Source: DATARR01 sp034666985
GTDB taxonomy: Bacteria; Acidobacteriota; Thermoanaerobaculia; Multivoradales; UBA5704
Assembly (NCBI GenBank): GCA_034666985.1
Contig: JAXDKS010000063.1
Span: forward strand, 1 to 64,000
Reading direction: 5' to 3'
Length of the DNA: 64,000 nucleotides
Shown here: positions 8,047 to 16,366 of the stretch, piece after piece
Layout: each line of letters starts with the position of its first letter
Numbering within the stretch: the stretch's first letter is position 1
Program-made: the position numbers and the translations under genes
The notes under the pieces: model-generated
What the model was told of the DNA's origin: nothing
The model's input: the letters and a program-made list of their open reading frames with translations, nothing else
Database searches by the model: none

Positions 8047-8998
8047 CGAAAGCTCAACCCGTTTTCAGGACGTCCCTGTCCTGGTCACCGGCGGCAGCGG
8101 CTTCGTCGGCAGCCATCTGGCGGCCCGGCTGGCGGCGGCGGGGGCCCGGGTCCGCGCGCTGGTCCGCCGTAGCGGCGACCATCCGGGATTGGGCTCGCCG
8201 AACGTCACCCAGATGGAGGGGGACTTCGTCGATCCTGCCACTGCCCGGCGGGCCTGTGACGGCATGGCGTTCGTGGTGCACGCCGCCGCCACCATCGGCA
8301 GCGACCTCGCGGACGCGCGGCGGGTGAACGCCGGGGGCACGGCGACGCTGGCCGCGGCGGCGAGGGAGGCAGGCTGCCGGCGGTTCGTCCACGTCTCGAC
8401 CGTGTCGGTCTACGACTGGGCGAGCGGCGGCTCGGTGTTCGACGAGACGGCGCCGCTCAAGACGATCGAGAAGCCCTATCCCCACACTCCCGCGGCCGCC
8501 CCGTACTATGGGCTGAGCAAGGCCGAGGCCGAGCGTGCTCTGCAGGCCGAGATGGACCGGGGGCTCGCGGCCACGATCCTCCGCCTCGGGGCGGTGTTGG
8601 GGGTCCACCCCACCTCCAGTTGGGCGGTGCTGGTGCCGGCCAAGATCCGGGAGGGCCAGGTCTCCCTCGCCGGCGGCAGCGCGCTGCCCTGGACCCACAT
8701 CGACAATGTGGGGCACGCCATGGACCTCGCCCTCGCCAACCCGGCCGCCGCCGGCCGCGCCTACAACGTGGTCGACGGCCACGTCCCCTGGCGGCAGTAC
8801 GTCGAGGACGTCCGGAGCTGGTTTCCGGACGCTCCACCCGCCCCCGGCGAGCCCGAGGAGCCCTCCGGATCGGGAGGCTCCTTCGTCAGCCACTGCTCCA
8901 ATGACCGCATCCGCTCCGAGCTCGGCTACTCCCCGCTCCGCAGCTATGAGGAGGGCATGGCGGAGGCGGAGGCTTGGTGGAGACACGAGAGGAGCTAG
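8033..8998 (+). CDS. NAD(P)-dependent epimerase/dehydratase (extended SDR)
   Basis: A 321-aa extended short-chain dehydrogenase. The nucleotide-binding motif TGGSGFVG is at residues 19-26, the catalytic Ser lies in HVSTVSVY (about 122-125) and the YxxxK pair is Y159 and K163. Extended SDRs of this type act on nucleotide sugars, sterols or similar substrates; no partner gene tells which. The ATG at 8033 overlaps the end of hicB by 14 bp, so the gene may be read from the toxin-antitoxin promoter. That linkage is odd for a metabolic enzyme and probably accidental. Confidence 0.85.
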   Translation: MKLHSESSTRFQDVPVLVTGGSGFVGSHLAARLAAAGARVRALVRRSGDHPGLGSPNVTQMEGDFVDPATARRACDGMAFVVHAAATIGSDLADARRVNAGGTATLAAAAREAGCRRFVHVSTVSVYDWASGGSVFDETAPLKTIEKPYPHTPAAAPYYGLSKAEAERALQAEMDRGLAATILRLGAVLGVHPTSSWAVLVPAKIREGQVSLAGGSALPWTHIDNVGHAMDLALANPAAAGRAYNVVDGHVPWRQYVEDVRSWFPDAPPAPGEPEEPSGSGGSFVSHCSNDRIRSELGYSPLRSYEEGMAEAEAWWRHERS

Positions 8999-9045
8999 AA
9001 TCACCCATCGCGGCACGACTGATCGTCCGCACTGGAGGAAATTTC

Positions 9046-12000
9046 GTGAAACAGATCTCTGTAGCGCTCGCTCTCGGCGCGCTTCTCTGCGCGTCCGGCG
9101 TCTTCGCGGCTCCGCCCCAGGCCTACAAGGGGCAGACGCCGGCTCAGCAGGCTGAGAAGGACAAGGCCGACAAGGCCGCGCAGGCCGAGAAGACTGAAAA
9201 GTCCGAAAAGGCCGCCGCCAAGGCCGACAAGAAGGGCAAGGGCGGCAAGTCGGACAAATCCGATAAAGACAAGACCGCCGACAAGCCCGAGGAGAAGAAG
9301 GGTGGCCTCTCCGCCTCGACCTTCGCCGGCCTCGAGCTGCGCAACATCGGCCCGGCCGTAGTGGGCGGCCGCATCGTCGACGTCGCGGTCGATCCCACGA
9401 AGCCCAACACCTGGTACGTGGCCGCGGCCTCCGGCGGCGTGTGGAAGACCACCAACGCTGGCATCACCTGGTCCTCCGTCTTCGAGGGCCAGGGCTCGTT
9501 CTCCATCGGCTGCGTCGCCATCGATCCCAAAAACCCGCTGGTCGTCTGGGTAGGTTCGGGCGAGAACAACAGCCAGCGCAGCGTCTCCTACGGCGACGGC
9601 GTCTACAAGTCGATCGACGGCGGCAAGACCTGGCAGAACGTCGGCCTCAAGAAGTCCGAGCACATCGGCAAGATCCTCATCGATCCCCGCGACTCCAACA
9701 CCGTCTACGTGGCGGCCCAGGGCCCCCTCTGGGCGGCGGGCGGCGACCGCGGCCTGTACAAGACCACCGACGGCGGCAAGACCTGGAAGCCGGTGCTCAC
9801 CATCAGCGAGAACACCGGCGTTTCCGACATCGTGTTCGATCCGCGCAATCCGGACGTGATCTACGCCTCGGCCTATCAGCGGCGCCGGCACATCTGGACG
9901 CTGATCGACGGCGGCCCGGAGGGGGGCATCCACAAGTCGATGGACGGCGGCGCCACCTGGAAGAAGCTCGCGGCCGGCCTGCCCAAGGAGGACGTCGGCC
10001 GCATCGGCCTCGCCATCGCGCCAACCAACCCGGACACCGTCTACGCCATCGTCGAGGCGGCGGGCAAGTCCGGCGGCTTCTTCCGCTCCACCGACGCCGG
10101 TGGGAGCTGGGAGAAGCGCAGCGACACGAACTCCAGCAGCCCGCAGTACTACCAGGAGATCTACGTCGATCCCGACAACGCCGACCGCGTCTACTCGATG
10201 GACACGCTCATCGCCGTCACGGACAACGGCGGCACGAGCTTCCGTCCCCTGGGCGAGCGCCACAAGCACGTGGACAACCACGCCCTGTGGATCGACCCCG
10301 CCAATCACGACCACATGCTGGTGGGCTGCGACGGCGGCCTCTACGAGACCTGGGACCGCGCCGCCAACTGGGACTTCAAGAGCAACCTGCCCATCGCCCA
10401 GTTCTACCGCGTGAGCCTGGACAACGCCCTGCCGTTCTACAACGTCTTCGGCGGCACGCAGGACAACTACAGCCTCGGCGGCCCGTCGCGCACCAACAAC
10501 GAGCACGGCATCCGCAACTCCGACTGGTTCGTCACCCAGGGCGGCGACGGCTTCCAGAGCCAGGTGGACCCCGAGGACCCGAACACCGTCTACGCCGAGT
10601 CGCAGTACGGCGGCCTGGTGCGCTACGACAAGAAGAGCGGCGAGCAGATCTTCATCCAGCCGCAGCCGGGCAAGGGCGAGCCGGCCCTGCGCTGGAACTG
10701 GGACTCGCCGGTGATCGTCAGCCCCCACTCCCACACCCGGCTCTACTTCGCGGCCAATATCCTTTTCCGCAGCGACGACCGGGGCAACACCTGGAGGGCC
10801 GTGAGCCCCGACCTCACGCGGCAGATCGACCGCCGCAAGCTCAAGGTGATGGGCAGGGTCTGGGGTGCGGACACGGTGGCCTACAACGCCTCCACCTCGT
10901 TCTACGGCAACATCGTGGCCCTCGCCGAGTCGCCGGTGAAGGAGGGGCTGATCTACGCCGGCACGGACGACGGCCTCATCCAGGTCACCGAGGACGGCGG
11001 CGCCCACTGGCGCAAGATCGAGAAGTTCCCCGGCATCCCGGACAACACCTACGTCTCCGACGTCGAGCCCTCCCCCACCGACGCCAACACCGTCTATGCC
11101 GCGTTCAACAACCACCAGATGGGCGACTTCAAGCCCTATCTGCTGAAGAGCACCGACCGCGGCGCCACCTGGACCGCGATCGCCGGCGACCTGCCGGAGC
11201 GGGGCTCGGTGTGGACGGTGGTCCAGGACTTCCAGAATCCGGGCCTGCTCTTCGCCGGCACGGAGTTCGGCCTCTACTTCAACCTCGACGGTGGCAGGAA
11301 GTGGATCCAGCTCTCCAGCCTGCCCACCATCGCCGTGCGCGACCTGGTGATCCACAGGCGCGAGGGGGACCTCGCCGTGGCCACCTTCGGCCGCGGCTTC
11401 TACATCCTGGACGACATCACGCCGCTGCGCACGGTGAAGGCGGAGACCCTGGAGCAGGACGCCTCCCTCTTCCCGGTGAAGAAGGCTTCCATGTACATGG
11501 AAGCCTCGCCCATGGGCGGGCGGGAGCAGGCCTTCCAAGGAGCGTCGCTCTACCTCGCCCCCAATCCGCCCTTCGGCGCCAACTTCACCTACTTCCTCAA
11601 GGAGGACCTGAAGACCCGCCGGAAGGTACGGCAGGAGGCGGAGAAGAAGCTCGTGAAGGAGGGCGGCTCGCTCGTCTTCCCGACCTGGGAGTCGCTGCGC
11701 GAGGAGGACCGTGAGGTGGAGCCGTCGCTGCTCTTCACCGTCACCGACGAGGAGGGCAACGTGGTCCGGCGGCTCACCGCTCCGGGCAAGTCGGGCCTCC
11801 ACCGCATCGCCTGGGACCTCCACTTCCCACCGTCGACGCCGGTGTCGATCACGCCCAGCCGGCGGGAGGAATTCGGCGGTCCCGGGCCTCAAGGCCCGAT
11901 GGCGGCCCCGGGCAAGTACACGGTCTCCTTCGCCAAGGTGGTCGACGGCGTCACCACCCCCCTCGGCCAGCCGCAGACCTTCGAGGCGGTGCCCCTGGGA

Positions 12001-12498
12001 CTGGCCTCCATGGCGGCTCAGGACCAGGCTTCCCAGCTCGCGTTCCAGCGCAAGACGGCCCGGCTGCAACGGGCGGTGCGCGGCGCCGCGCAGGCGGTGG
12101 ACGAGGCCCGCGAGCGGATGAAGTACATCCAGAAGGCCATCCTCGACACGCCGAAGGCTGACGTGAAGCTGATCGACCGGGCGCGGCAGCTCGATCTCCA
12201 CCTGCAGGACATCGAGGTGAAGCTCTCGGGCGACCCGACGCTCGCCTCGCGCAACGAGCCCACGCCGCCGGCCATCCTCGACCGGGTGGAGAACATCGTC
12301 GGAGGCCACTGGACCTCCTCTTCGGAGGCGACCCGGACCTTCCAGGACGACTACGCCCTCGCCGCGGCCGAGTTCGCTCCGGTGCTGGAGGACCTCCGCA
12401 GGACCGTCGACGTGGACCTGAAGGGACTGGAGGATCAGCTCGAGGCCGCCGGCGCCCCCTGGACGCCGGGCCGGATCCCGAGTTGGAAGCCCGAGTAG
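9046..12498 (+). CDS. Exported BNR/Asp-box (sortilin-VPS10-like) repeat protein
   Basis: The 1150-aa product has a signal peptide (MKQISVALALGALLCASG, cleavage near FAA), then a Lys/Ala/Asp-rich linker (about residues 25-90), then propeller repeats. At least eight Asp-box motifs are visible, for example YKSIDGGKTW, YKTTDGGKTW, HKSMDGGATW, FRSTDAGGSW, FRSDDRGNTW and LKSTDRGATW. Asp-box propellers occur in sialidases and sortilins, but no glycosidase site is evident. The C-terminal third has an FlgD-like strand segment (VTDEEGNVVRRL) and helical coils. Start GTG 9046 follows GGAGGAAATTTC and gives a clean signal peptide; an in-frame GTG at 8974 lies inside the epimerase gene. The likely location is periplasm or cell surface, and the function is unknown. 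Confidence 0.85.
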   Translation: MKQISVALALGALLCASGVFAAPPQAYKGQTPAQQAEKDKADKAAQAEKTEKSEKAAAKADKKGKGGKSDKSDKDKTADKPEEKKGGLSASTFAGLELRNIGPAVVGGRIVDVAVDPTKPNTWYVAAASGGVWKTTNAGITWSSVFEGQGSFSIGCVAIDPKNPLVVWVGSGENNSQRSVSYGDGVYKSIDGGKTWQNVGLKKSEHIGKILIDPRDSNTVYVAAQGPLWAAGGDRGLYKTTDGGKTWKPVLTISENTGVSDIVFDPRNPDVIYASAYQRRRHIWTLIDGGPEGGIHKSMDGGATWKKLAAGLPKEDVGRIGLAIAPTNPDTVYAIVEAAGKSGGFFRSTDAGGSWEKRSDTNSSSPQYYQEIYVDPDNADRVYSMDTLIAVTDNGGTSFRPLGERHKHVDNHALWIDPANHDHMLVGCDGGLYETWDRAANWDFKSNLPIAQFYRVSLDNALPFYNVFGGTQDNYSLGGPSRTNNEHGIRNSDWFVTQGGDGFQSQVDPEDPNTVYAESQYGGLVRYDKKSGEQIFIQPQPGKGEPALRWNWDSPVIVSPHSHTRLYFAANILFRSDDRGNTWRAVSPDLTRQIDRRKLKVMGRVWGADTVAYNASTSFYGNIVALAESPVKEGLIYAGTDDGLIQVTEDGGAHWRKIEKFPGIPDNTYVSDVEPSPTDANTVYAAFNNHQMGDFKPYLLKSTDRGATWTAIAGDLPERGSVWTVVQDFQNPGLLFAGTEFGLYFNLDGGRKWIQLSSLPTIAVRDLVIHRREGDLAVATFGRGFYILDDITPLRTVKAETLEQDASLFPVKKASMYMEASPMGGREQAFQGASLYLAPNPPFGANFTYFLKEDLKTRRKVRQEAEKKLVKEGGSLVFPTWESLREEDREVEPSLLFTVTDEEGNVVRRLTAPGKSGLHRIAWDLHFPPSTPVSITPSRREEFGGPGPQGPMAAPGKYTVSFAKVVDGVTTPLGQPQTFEAVPLGLASMAAQDQASQLAFQRKTARLQRAVRGAAQAVDEARERMKYIQKAILDTPKADVKLIDRARQLDLHLQDIEVKLSGDPTLASRNEPTPPAILDRVENIVGGHWTSSSEATRTFQDDYALAAAEFAPVLEDLRRTVDVDLKGLEDQLEAAGAPWTPGRIPSWKPE

Positions 12499-12516
12499 GG
12501 CTCACCCAAAAGGACC

Positions 12517-12549
12517 GTGAGAGGGCGTGATATCTTCACGCCCTCTCAC
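12517..12549 (+). terminator. Hairpin terminator after the BNR protein gene
   Basis: A perfect 14-bp stem (12517-12530 with 12536-12549) encloses a 5-base loop, 18 bp after the stop at 12498. There is no clear T-run, so it may be an attenuator or an mRNA-stabilising hairpin. Its presence argues against the GTG at 12517 as the start of the next gene. Confidence 0.6.
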
Positions 12550-12558
12550 GGACACCCG

Positions 12559-13548
12559 ATGGCTTTCCTTCTCGCCGCCTTCCTGAGCTTCGCGCCCGCC
12601 CTCCTCTGCGCCACCTTCGTCTATTGGATCGATCGCTACGAGAAGGAGCCGAAGCTGCTGCTGGGGCTCGTCTTCTTCTGGGGAGCGGTGGTGGCGGCCG
12701 GCGGGGCCCTGATCTCCCAACTCGTGCTCGAAGGGGCGGTCCATGGATTGACCGGCTCGGAGAAGGCGGCGGACGTCGCGGGCGCGACCCTGTTCGCTCC
12801 CCTGACCGAGGAGAGCCTCAAGGGAGTGGCCGTGCTCCTCGTCTTCCTCGCCTTCCGCCGGGAGTTCGACTCGGTGCTCGACGGCTTGGTCTACGCCGGC
12901 GTGGTGGCCCTGGGGTTCGCGGCCACGGAGAACACGCTCTACCTCGTCGGCCAGTCCAACGAGAGCGGCACCTCGGGGATGCTGGGCCTGTGGGTCGTCC
13001 GCGGCGTCCTGGGAGCGTGGGACCATCCCTTCTACACCGCCTGGACGGGCCTGGGTCTGGCCACGGCCCGCCTGTCGCGCTCCACCGTCGTGCGCTGGCT
13101 GGCGCCCCCTGCGGGCTGGGGGCTCGCCGTGGCCGCTCACTCCATCCACAACAGCCTCGCCACGGCCGCCTCCCAGGCCGCCGGGTTCGGCGCGGCCATG
13201 TTCCTCCTCGACTGGATGGGGTGGCTGCTGATGGCCGCCGTCCTGCTGGCCGCCCTCTGGCGGGAGCGCCGGATGCTCCAGATGCAGCTCGCCGAGGAGG
13301 TGACGTGCGGCGCCCTCGATCCCTCGCAATACCGTACGGCCGTCTCCCTCCTCGCCCCGACCGGCGCCCGCCTGCGCGCCCTGGGCTCCGGCTGCTTCCT
13401 CCCCACCCGGCGCTTCTACCAGCTCTGCGGCGAGCTGGCCCACAAGAAGCAGCAACTCGCCCGCCTGGGAGACGAGGGCGGCACCGCCCAGCTCATCGAG
13501 AGCGTGCGGGAGGAGATGCGCCGCCTGTCACCCCAGGCCAAGGCCTGA
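12559..13548 (+). CDS. PrsW-like intramembrane metalloprotease family protein
   Basis: A 329-aa membrane protein with about eight hydrophobic segments. Family marks are YWIDRYEKEP in the first loop, APLTEESLKG (paired Glu), DGLVYAGVVALGFAATEN, and HPFYTAWTG followed by a later AHSIHN; these give the acidic and His residues of the PrsW/CPBP-type active site. PrsW of Bacillus cleaves an anti-sigma factor, but no such partner is next to this gene. The last 80 residues are cytosolic and helical. I start at ATG 12559, after the hairpin at 12517-12549, because the longer GTG start would be buried in that hairpin. Confidence 0.8.
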   Translation: MAFLLAAFLSFAPALLCATFVYWIDRYEKEPKLLLGLVFFWGAVVAAGGALISQLVLEGAVHGLTGSEKAADVAGATLFAPLTEESLKGVAVLLVFLAFRREFDSVLDGLVYAGVVALGFAATENTLYLVGQSNESGTSGMLGLWVVRGVLGAWDHPFYTAWTGLGLATARLSRSTVVRWLAPPAGWGLAVAAHSIHNSLATAASQAAGFGAAMFLLDWMGWLLMAAVLLAALWRERRMLQMQLAEEVTCGALDPSQYRTAVSLLAPTGARLRALGSGCFLPTRRFYQLCGELAHKKQQLARLGDEGGTAQLIESVREEMRRLSPQAKA

Positions 13549-13560
13549 CAGAACCACCTC

Positions 13561-14082
13561 TCATTCTCGCCTTCGCCGCCGCGCCGTGAAGCCGAGCTGC
13601 ACCGCGAGCCCCACGACGAAGAGGACGAGGATCAGGATGCGCTCCAGACGCGGCGCCGGATGGAGGGCGTCGGCGATCAGCCCGGCTCCGGCCAGCGAGG
13701 AGAGGAGCACGAGGGCGAAGTCGAACACCTTCACGGCCAGGATGGCGGCGAGGATACCGGCCACGGCGAAGATCAGCAGGTCCATGCCACGGGGATGGGC
13801 CATGTGCAGCCCCAGGAGCTGGGCCGCCAACCAGCCGCCCACGAAGAAACCCGCCAGGGCCACCGCGAACTTCTGGAGGAAGATCGCCAGGAAGATCCCG
13901 ATGACTCCGGCCGCGACGGCCACCACCAGCCGCACCGTGGGCGCGGCGCCATAGGGCTCGAACCAGCGGTAGACGGTGAAGAAGCCCACCAGTCCCACGA
14001 ACAGCCAGAACAGCCGCCGGCCCGCCAGCAGCAGGGCCGCGCCGGCGAGAAGGAGAAAGAGAGGAGTCTCGGGTCCGGTCAT
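13561..14082 (-). CDS. Multi-pass membrane protein of unknown function
   Basis: The 173-aa product is almost entirely hydrophobic, with six or seven predicted membrane helices separated by short loops and ending in a positive tail (ARRRRRE). Glycine-rich helices (FFVGGWLAAQLLG, SLAGAGLIADAL) recall small pore or TMEM198-like proteins, but I cannot name the family. It converges on the PrsW-like gene with a 12-bp gap. Confidence 0.7.
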   Translation of the reverse strand: MTGPETPLFLLLAGAALLLAGRRLFWLFVGLVGFFTVYRWFEPYGAAPTVRLVVAVAAGVIGIFLAIFLQKFAVALAGFFVGGWLAAQLLGLHMAHPRGMDLLIFAVAGILAAILAVKVFDFALVLLSSLAGAGLIADALHPAPRLERILILVLFVVGLAVQLGFTARRRRRE

Positions 14083-14148
14083 GCCAGCCCTCCTGTCTCC
14101 GAGATACGTGGGAAGGCCGCCGGAGTTCTCCCTCTTCAGCAGGAAGGT

Positions 14149-14436
14149 CTATGCCAGCAGGTCCCGGTACTGGGAGTGGCGGTCGATGTACACGCGCACG
14201 AACCAGCAGGAGGGGATCACTTTGTAGCCGCGCTGGCGGACGTCGTCCAGAGCCTGCCGGACCAGCTCCTCCGCGATCCCCTTGCCCCGTAGCTCCGGCG
14301 GCACGTAGGTATGCGAGAAGACGAGCGTCTTATCTTCCGCCGGCCCCGCCGGCCCGTACTCGCAGACCGACTCCCGGCCATCCACCACCGCGAAGTATTT
14401 CCGTCCCGGCTCGTCGTGCTTCACTTCGAGATTCAT
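14149..14436 (-). CDS. Small GNAT acetyltransferase-like protein (COG2388 type)
   Basis: A 95-aa minimal GNAT fold. It has the acetyl-CoA loop YVPPELRGKGIAEELV, a following helix, and VIPSCWFVRVYIDRHSQY near the end with the Cys typical of this short subfamily. The substrate is not known for most members. ATG 14436 is chosen over the longer frame (to 14565) because GAGGAGG precedes it and the extension would overlap the divergent DUF3800 gene. Confidence 0.82.
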   Translation of the reverse strand: MNLEVKHDEPGRKYFAVVDGRESVCEYGPAGPAEDKTLVFSHTYVPPELRGKGIAEELVRQALDDVRQRGYKVIPSCWFVRVYIDRHSQYRDLLA

Positions 14437-14563
14437 TCGTCGTCCTCCTCGCACAGGTTCTGGCTTCAATCCTGATGCCAGGTGGCCGATTTGCCTGGAA
14501 GGTACAATAAGGTATCCTGATCCGGAACGACCCGGCCCATTGATACGGCATTCCGCGCCCTGC

Positions 14564-15301
14564 ATGAGCGAGCACAGCGACTATATCGTCTATGTGGATG
14601 AGAGCGGCGACCACGGCCTGCTCTCGATCGACCCTCAGTACCCTGTCTTCGTCCTGGCCTTCTGCATCTTCCACAAGGAGGAGTACCGGCTCACCGCCTC
14701 GCCCGCCCTCCAGGACCTGAAGTTCCGGAACTTCGGCCACGACATGGTGATCTTCCACGAACGGGAGATCCGCAAGGCGACGGGGCTGTTCAGCTTTCTG
14801 GTGGATACTGGCCGGCGCGAGCAATTCATGCAGGATCTGAACGGGCTCATTGAGTCCATCCCCGTGACCCTCATCGGCTCCGTCATCCAGAAGGAACGGC
14901 TCAGAGCCCGCTACGCCTGCCCGCCGAACCCCTATCATATCGCTCTCGCCTTCGGACTGGAGCGCGTCGCCAGTTTTCTCAAGGCCAGAGGGCAGAAGGA
15001 CAGGCCAACCCATTTCGTCTTCGAATGCCGAGGTAAGAACGAGGATCGGGAGCTCGCCGAGGAATTCGACAGGGTCTGCGCCGGCGCAAACTACCGCGGA
15101 GAACGCCTCCCTTTCCAGATGACCCTGGCCGACAAGAAGACCAACTGCTGCGGGCTTCAGCTCGCGGACCTTTTCGCCCGCCCTATCGGGCGCCGGGCGA
15201 TGAGCCCCAGCGAGCCCAACCGGGCCTTCGACATCCTTCGCAGTAAGTTCTACAGCAACGGCGGGAGGGTTCAGGGCTTCGGCCTCAAGGTGTTCCCCTG
15301 A
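14564..15301 (+). CDS. DUF3800 domain protein
   Basis: The 245-aa protein begins with YIVYVDESGDHG, the hallmark acidic motif of DUF3800, and has the closing motif CCGLQLADLFARPIGR. The family has an RNase H-like arrangement of Asp/Glu and is often found in defence islands and beside mobile elements, but no activity is established. The ATG at 14564 is preferred to an upstream TTG at 14540. A hairpin terminator follows at 15306-15336. No other defence gene is adjacent. Confidence 0.85.
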   Translation: MSEHSDYIVYVDESGDHGLLSIDPQYPVFVLAFCIFHKEEYRLTASPALQDLKFRNFGHDMVIFHEREIRKATGLFSFLVDTGRREQFMQDLNGLIESIPVTLIGSVIQKERLRARYACPPNPYHIALAFGLERVASFLKARGQKDRPTHFVFECRGKNEDRELAEEFDRVCAGANYRGERLPFQMTLADKKTNCCGLQLADLFARPIGRRAMSPSEPNRAFDILRSKFYSNGGRVQGFGLKVFP

Positions 15302-15305
15302 AAAA

Positions 15306-15336
15306 CAACGAGCCCCGGCGGTGCCGAGGCTCGTTG
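15306..15336 (+). terminator. Hairpin terminator after DUF3800 gene
   Basis: A 9-bp stem CAACGAGCC/GGCTCGTTG (15306-15314 with 15328-15336) has further pairing inside (CCGGC/GCCG) and lies 5 bp after the stop. The T-run is weak. It is probably transcription termination for the DUF3800 gene. Confidence 0.65.
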
Positions 15337-15446
15337 CCGACCGGGATTCCCCAATCCAGAGTGGATTATGCCTGTAGAGGCCGGCGCTGTCAAGAGGGAA
15401 AATTCGCTTCCTGAAATGCCGAGTCAACTTCTGAGGCGCACCCGGC

Positions 15447-16334
15447 TCACTCCACCGCCCGCGGCGTCGCCTGCAGCCAGACGACTCCGATCACGCCGGC
15501 GAGGGTGAGCAGGCTCCCCAAGATCTGGAGCGGCGCCGGACGGTCGCCCAGGAAGGCGGCTCCGAAGAGGAGCGACAGCACCACGGTGAGCTGCGACAGC
15601 ACCCCGGCCTGGAGATTGGTCACCCAGCGGTAAGCCCAGGTCATGAGGAGCTGCGCCGCCACCGAGCCAAGGCCCACGCCGGCGAGCAGCACCCACTCAT
15701 GGAGCGTGGGGGCCTTGAAGTCCAAGAAGGCGAAGGGCGCCGTGGCGATGAGGCCGAAGAGGGTGAAGCTGCCATAGATCGCCCACGAGCCCTCGGTGCG
15801 GCGGGCGGCGCGGATGGCCGCCACCGCCGCCCCGGTGAGCACCGCCGAAGTCGCCCCCAGAACCTCCCAGCGGCTGAAGCGCAGCAGCTCGCCGGCCCGG
15901 CTCCCGCCGCCCGCCGCGAGGACCATGCCGGCGAGCGCCATCACCAGAGGCAGCAGCAGCCGGCGGTCCACCCGCTCGCCGAGGAAGAGCGCCGCGAAGC
16001 CGACGCTGAACACCGGCGAGCAGTAGTTGAGCAGCGTCGCGATCCCCACCGGGATGTGGGCGATGGCCAGGAAGTAGAGCAGCACCGCCGTGCCGCCGAA
16101 GATCCCGCGATAGAGCAGCAGGTCGACGCGCTGGAACGAGAGGGCCCGGCGCAGCAGGCCCGGCACGGCGAGGACCGGCAGCATCATGATGGCGAAGCGC
16201 ATAAAGGCCACCTCGCTGCCCGACAGACGCGCCGAGGCGAGCTTCGCCGCCAGCGCCATCAAGGCGAAGCAGACCGCGGAGGCGGCCATGATCCACAGCG
16301 GTCGGCGGTTCGGCACGGGCGGATCATGTCGCAC
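15447..16334 (-). CDS. EamA/DMT-superfamily transporter
   Basis: A 295-aa ten-helix inner-membrane protein made of two EamA repeats. The first runs from about residue 12 (LWIMAASAVCFALMALAAKL) to LNYCSPVFSVGFAALFLGER, the second from about 160 to GAAFLGDRPAPLQILGSLL. DMT transporters export amino acids, nucleotides or other metabolites; the substrate is not predictable. I start at GTG 16334 because the open frame extends another 45 codons through Arg/Pro-rich sequence that overlaps the divergent peptidase gene; a GGGA stretch lies upstream of that GTG. Confidence 0.8.
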   Translation of the reverse strand: MRHDPPVPNRRPLWIMAASAVCFALMALAAKLASARLSGSEVAFMRFAIMMLPVLAVPGLLRRALSFQRVDLLLYRGIFGGTAVLLYFLAIAHIPVGIATLLNYCSPVFSVGFAALFLGERVDRRLLLPLVMALAGMVLAAGGGSRAGELLRFSRWEVLGATSAVLTGAAVAAIRAARRTEGSWAIYGSFTLFGLIATAPFAFLDFKAPTLHEWVLLAGVGLGSVAAQLLMTWAYRWVTNLQAGVLSQLTVVLSLLFGAAFLGDRPAPLQILGSLLTLAGVIGVVWLQATPRAVE

Positions 16335-16366
16335 TCTTTCCCACGATGCGCCCTTACAATGTGCCC

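Noticed and set aside
14540..15301. Defence island around the DUF3800 and Uma2 proteins
   Set aside because: Both families can occur in such islands, but they are 7 kb apart and surrounded by ordinary metabolic and membrane genes, with no nuclease, helicase or methylase partner.
15306..15336. tRNA or other structured RNA after the DUF3800 gene
   Set aside because: It is a single stem-loop without cloverleaf arms; terminator is the simpler call.
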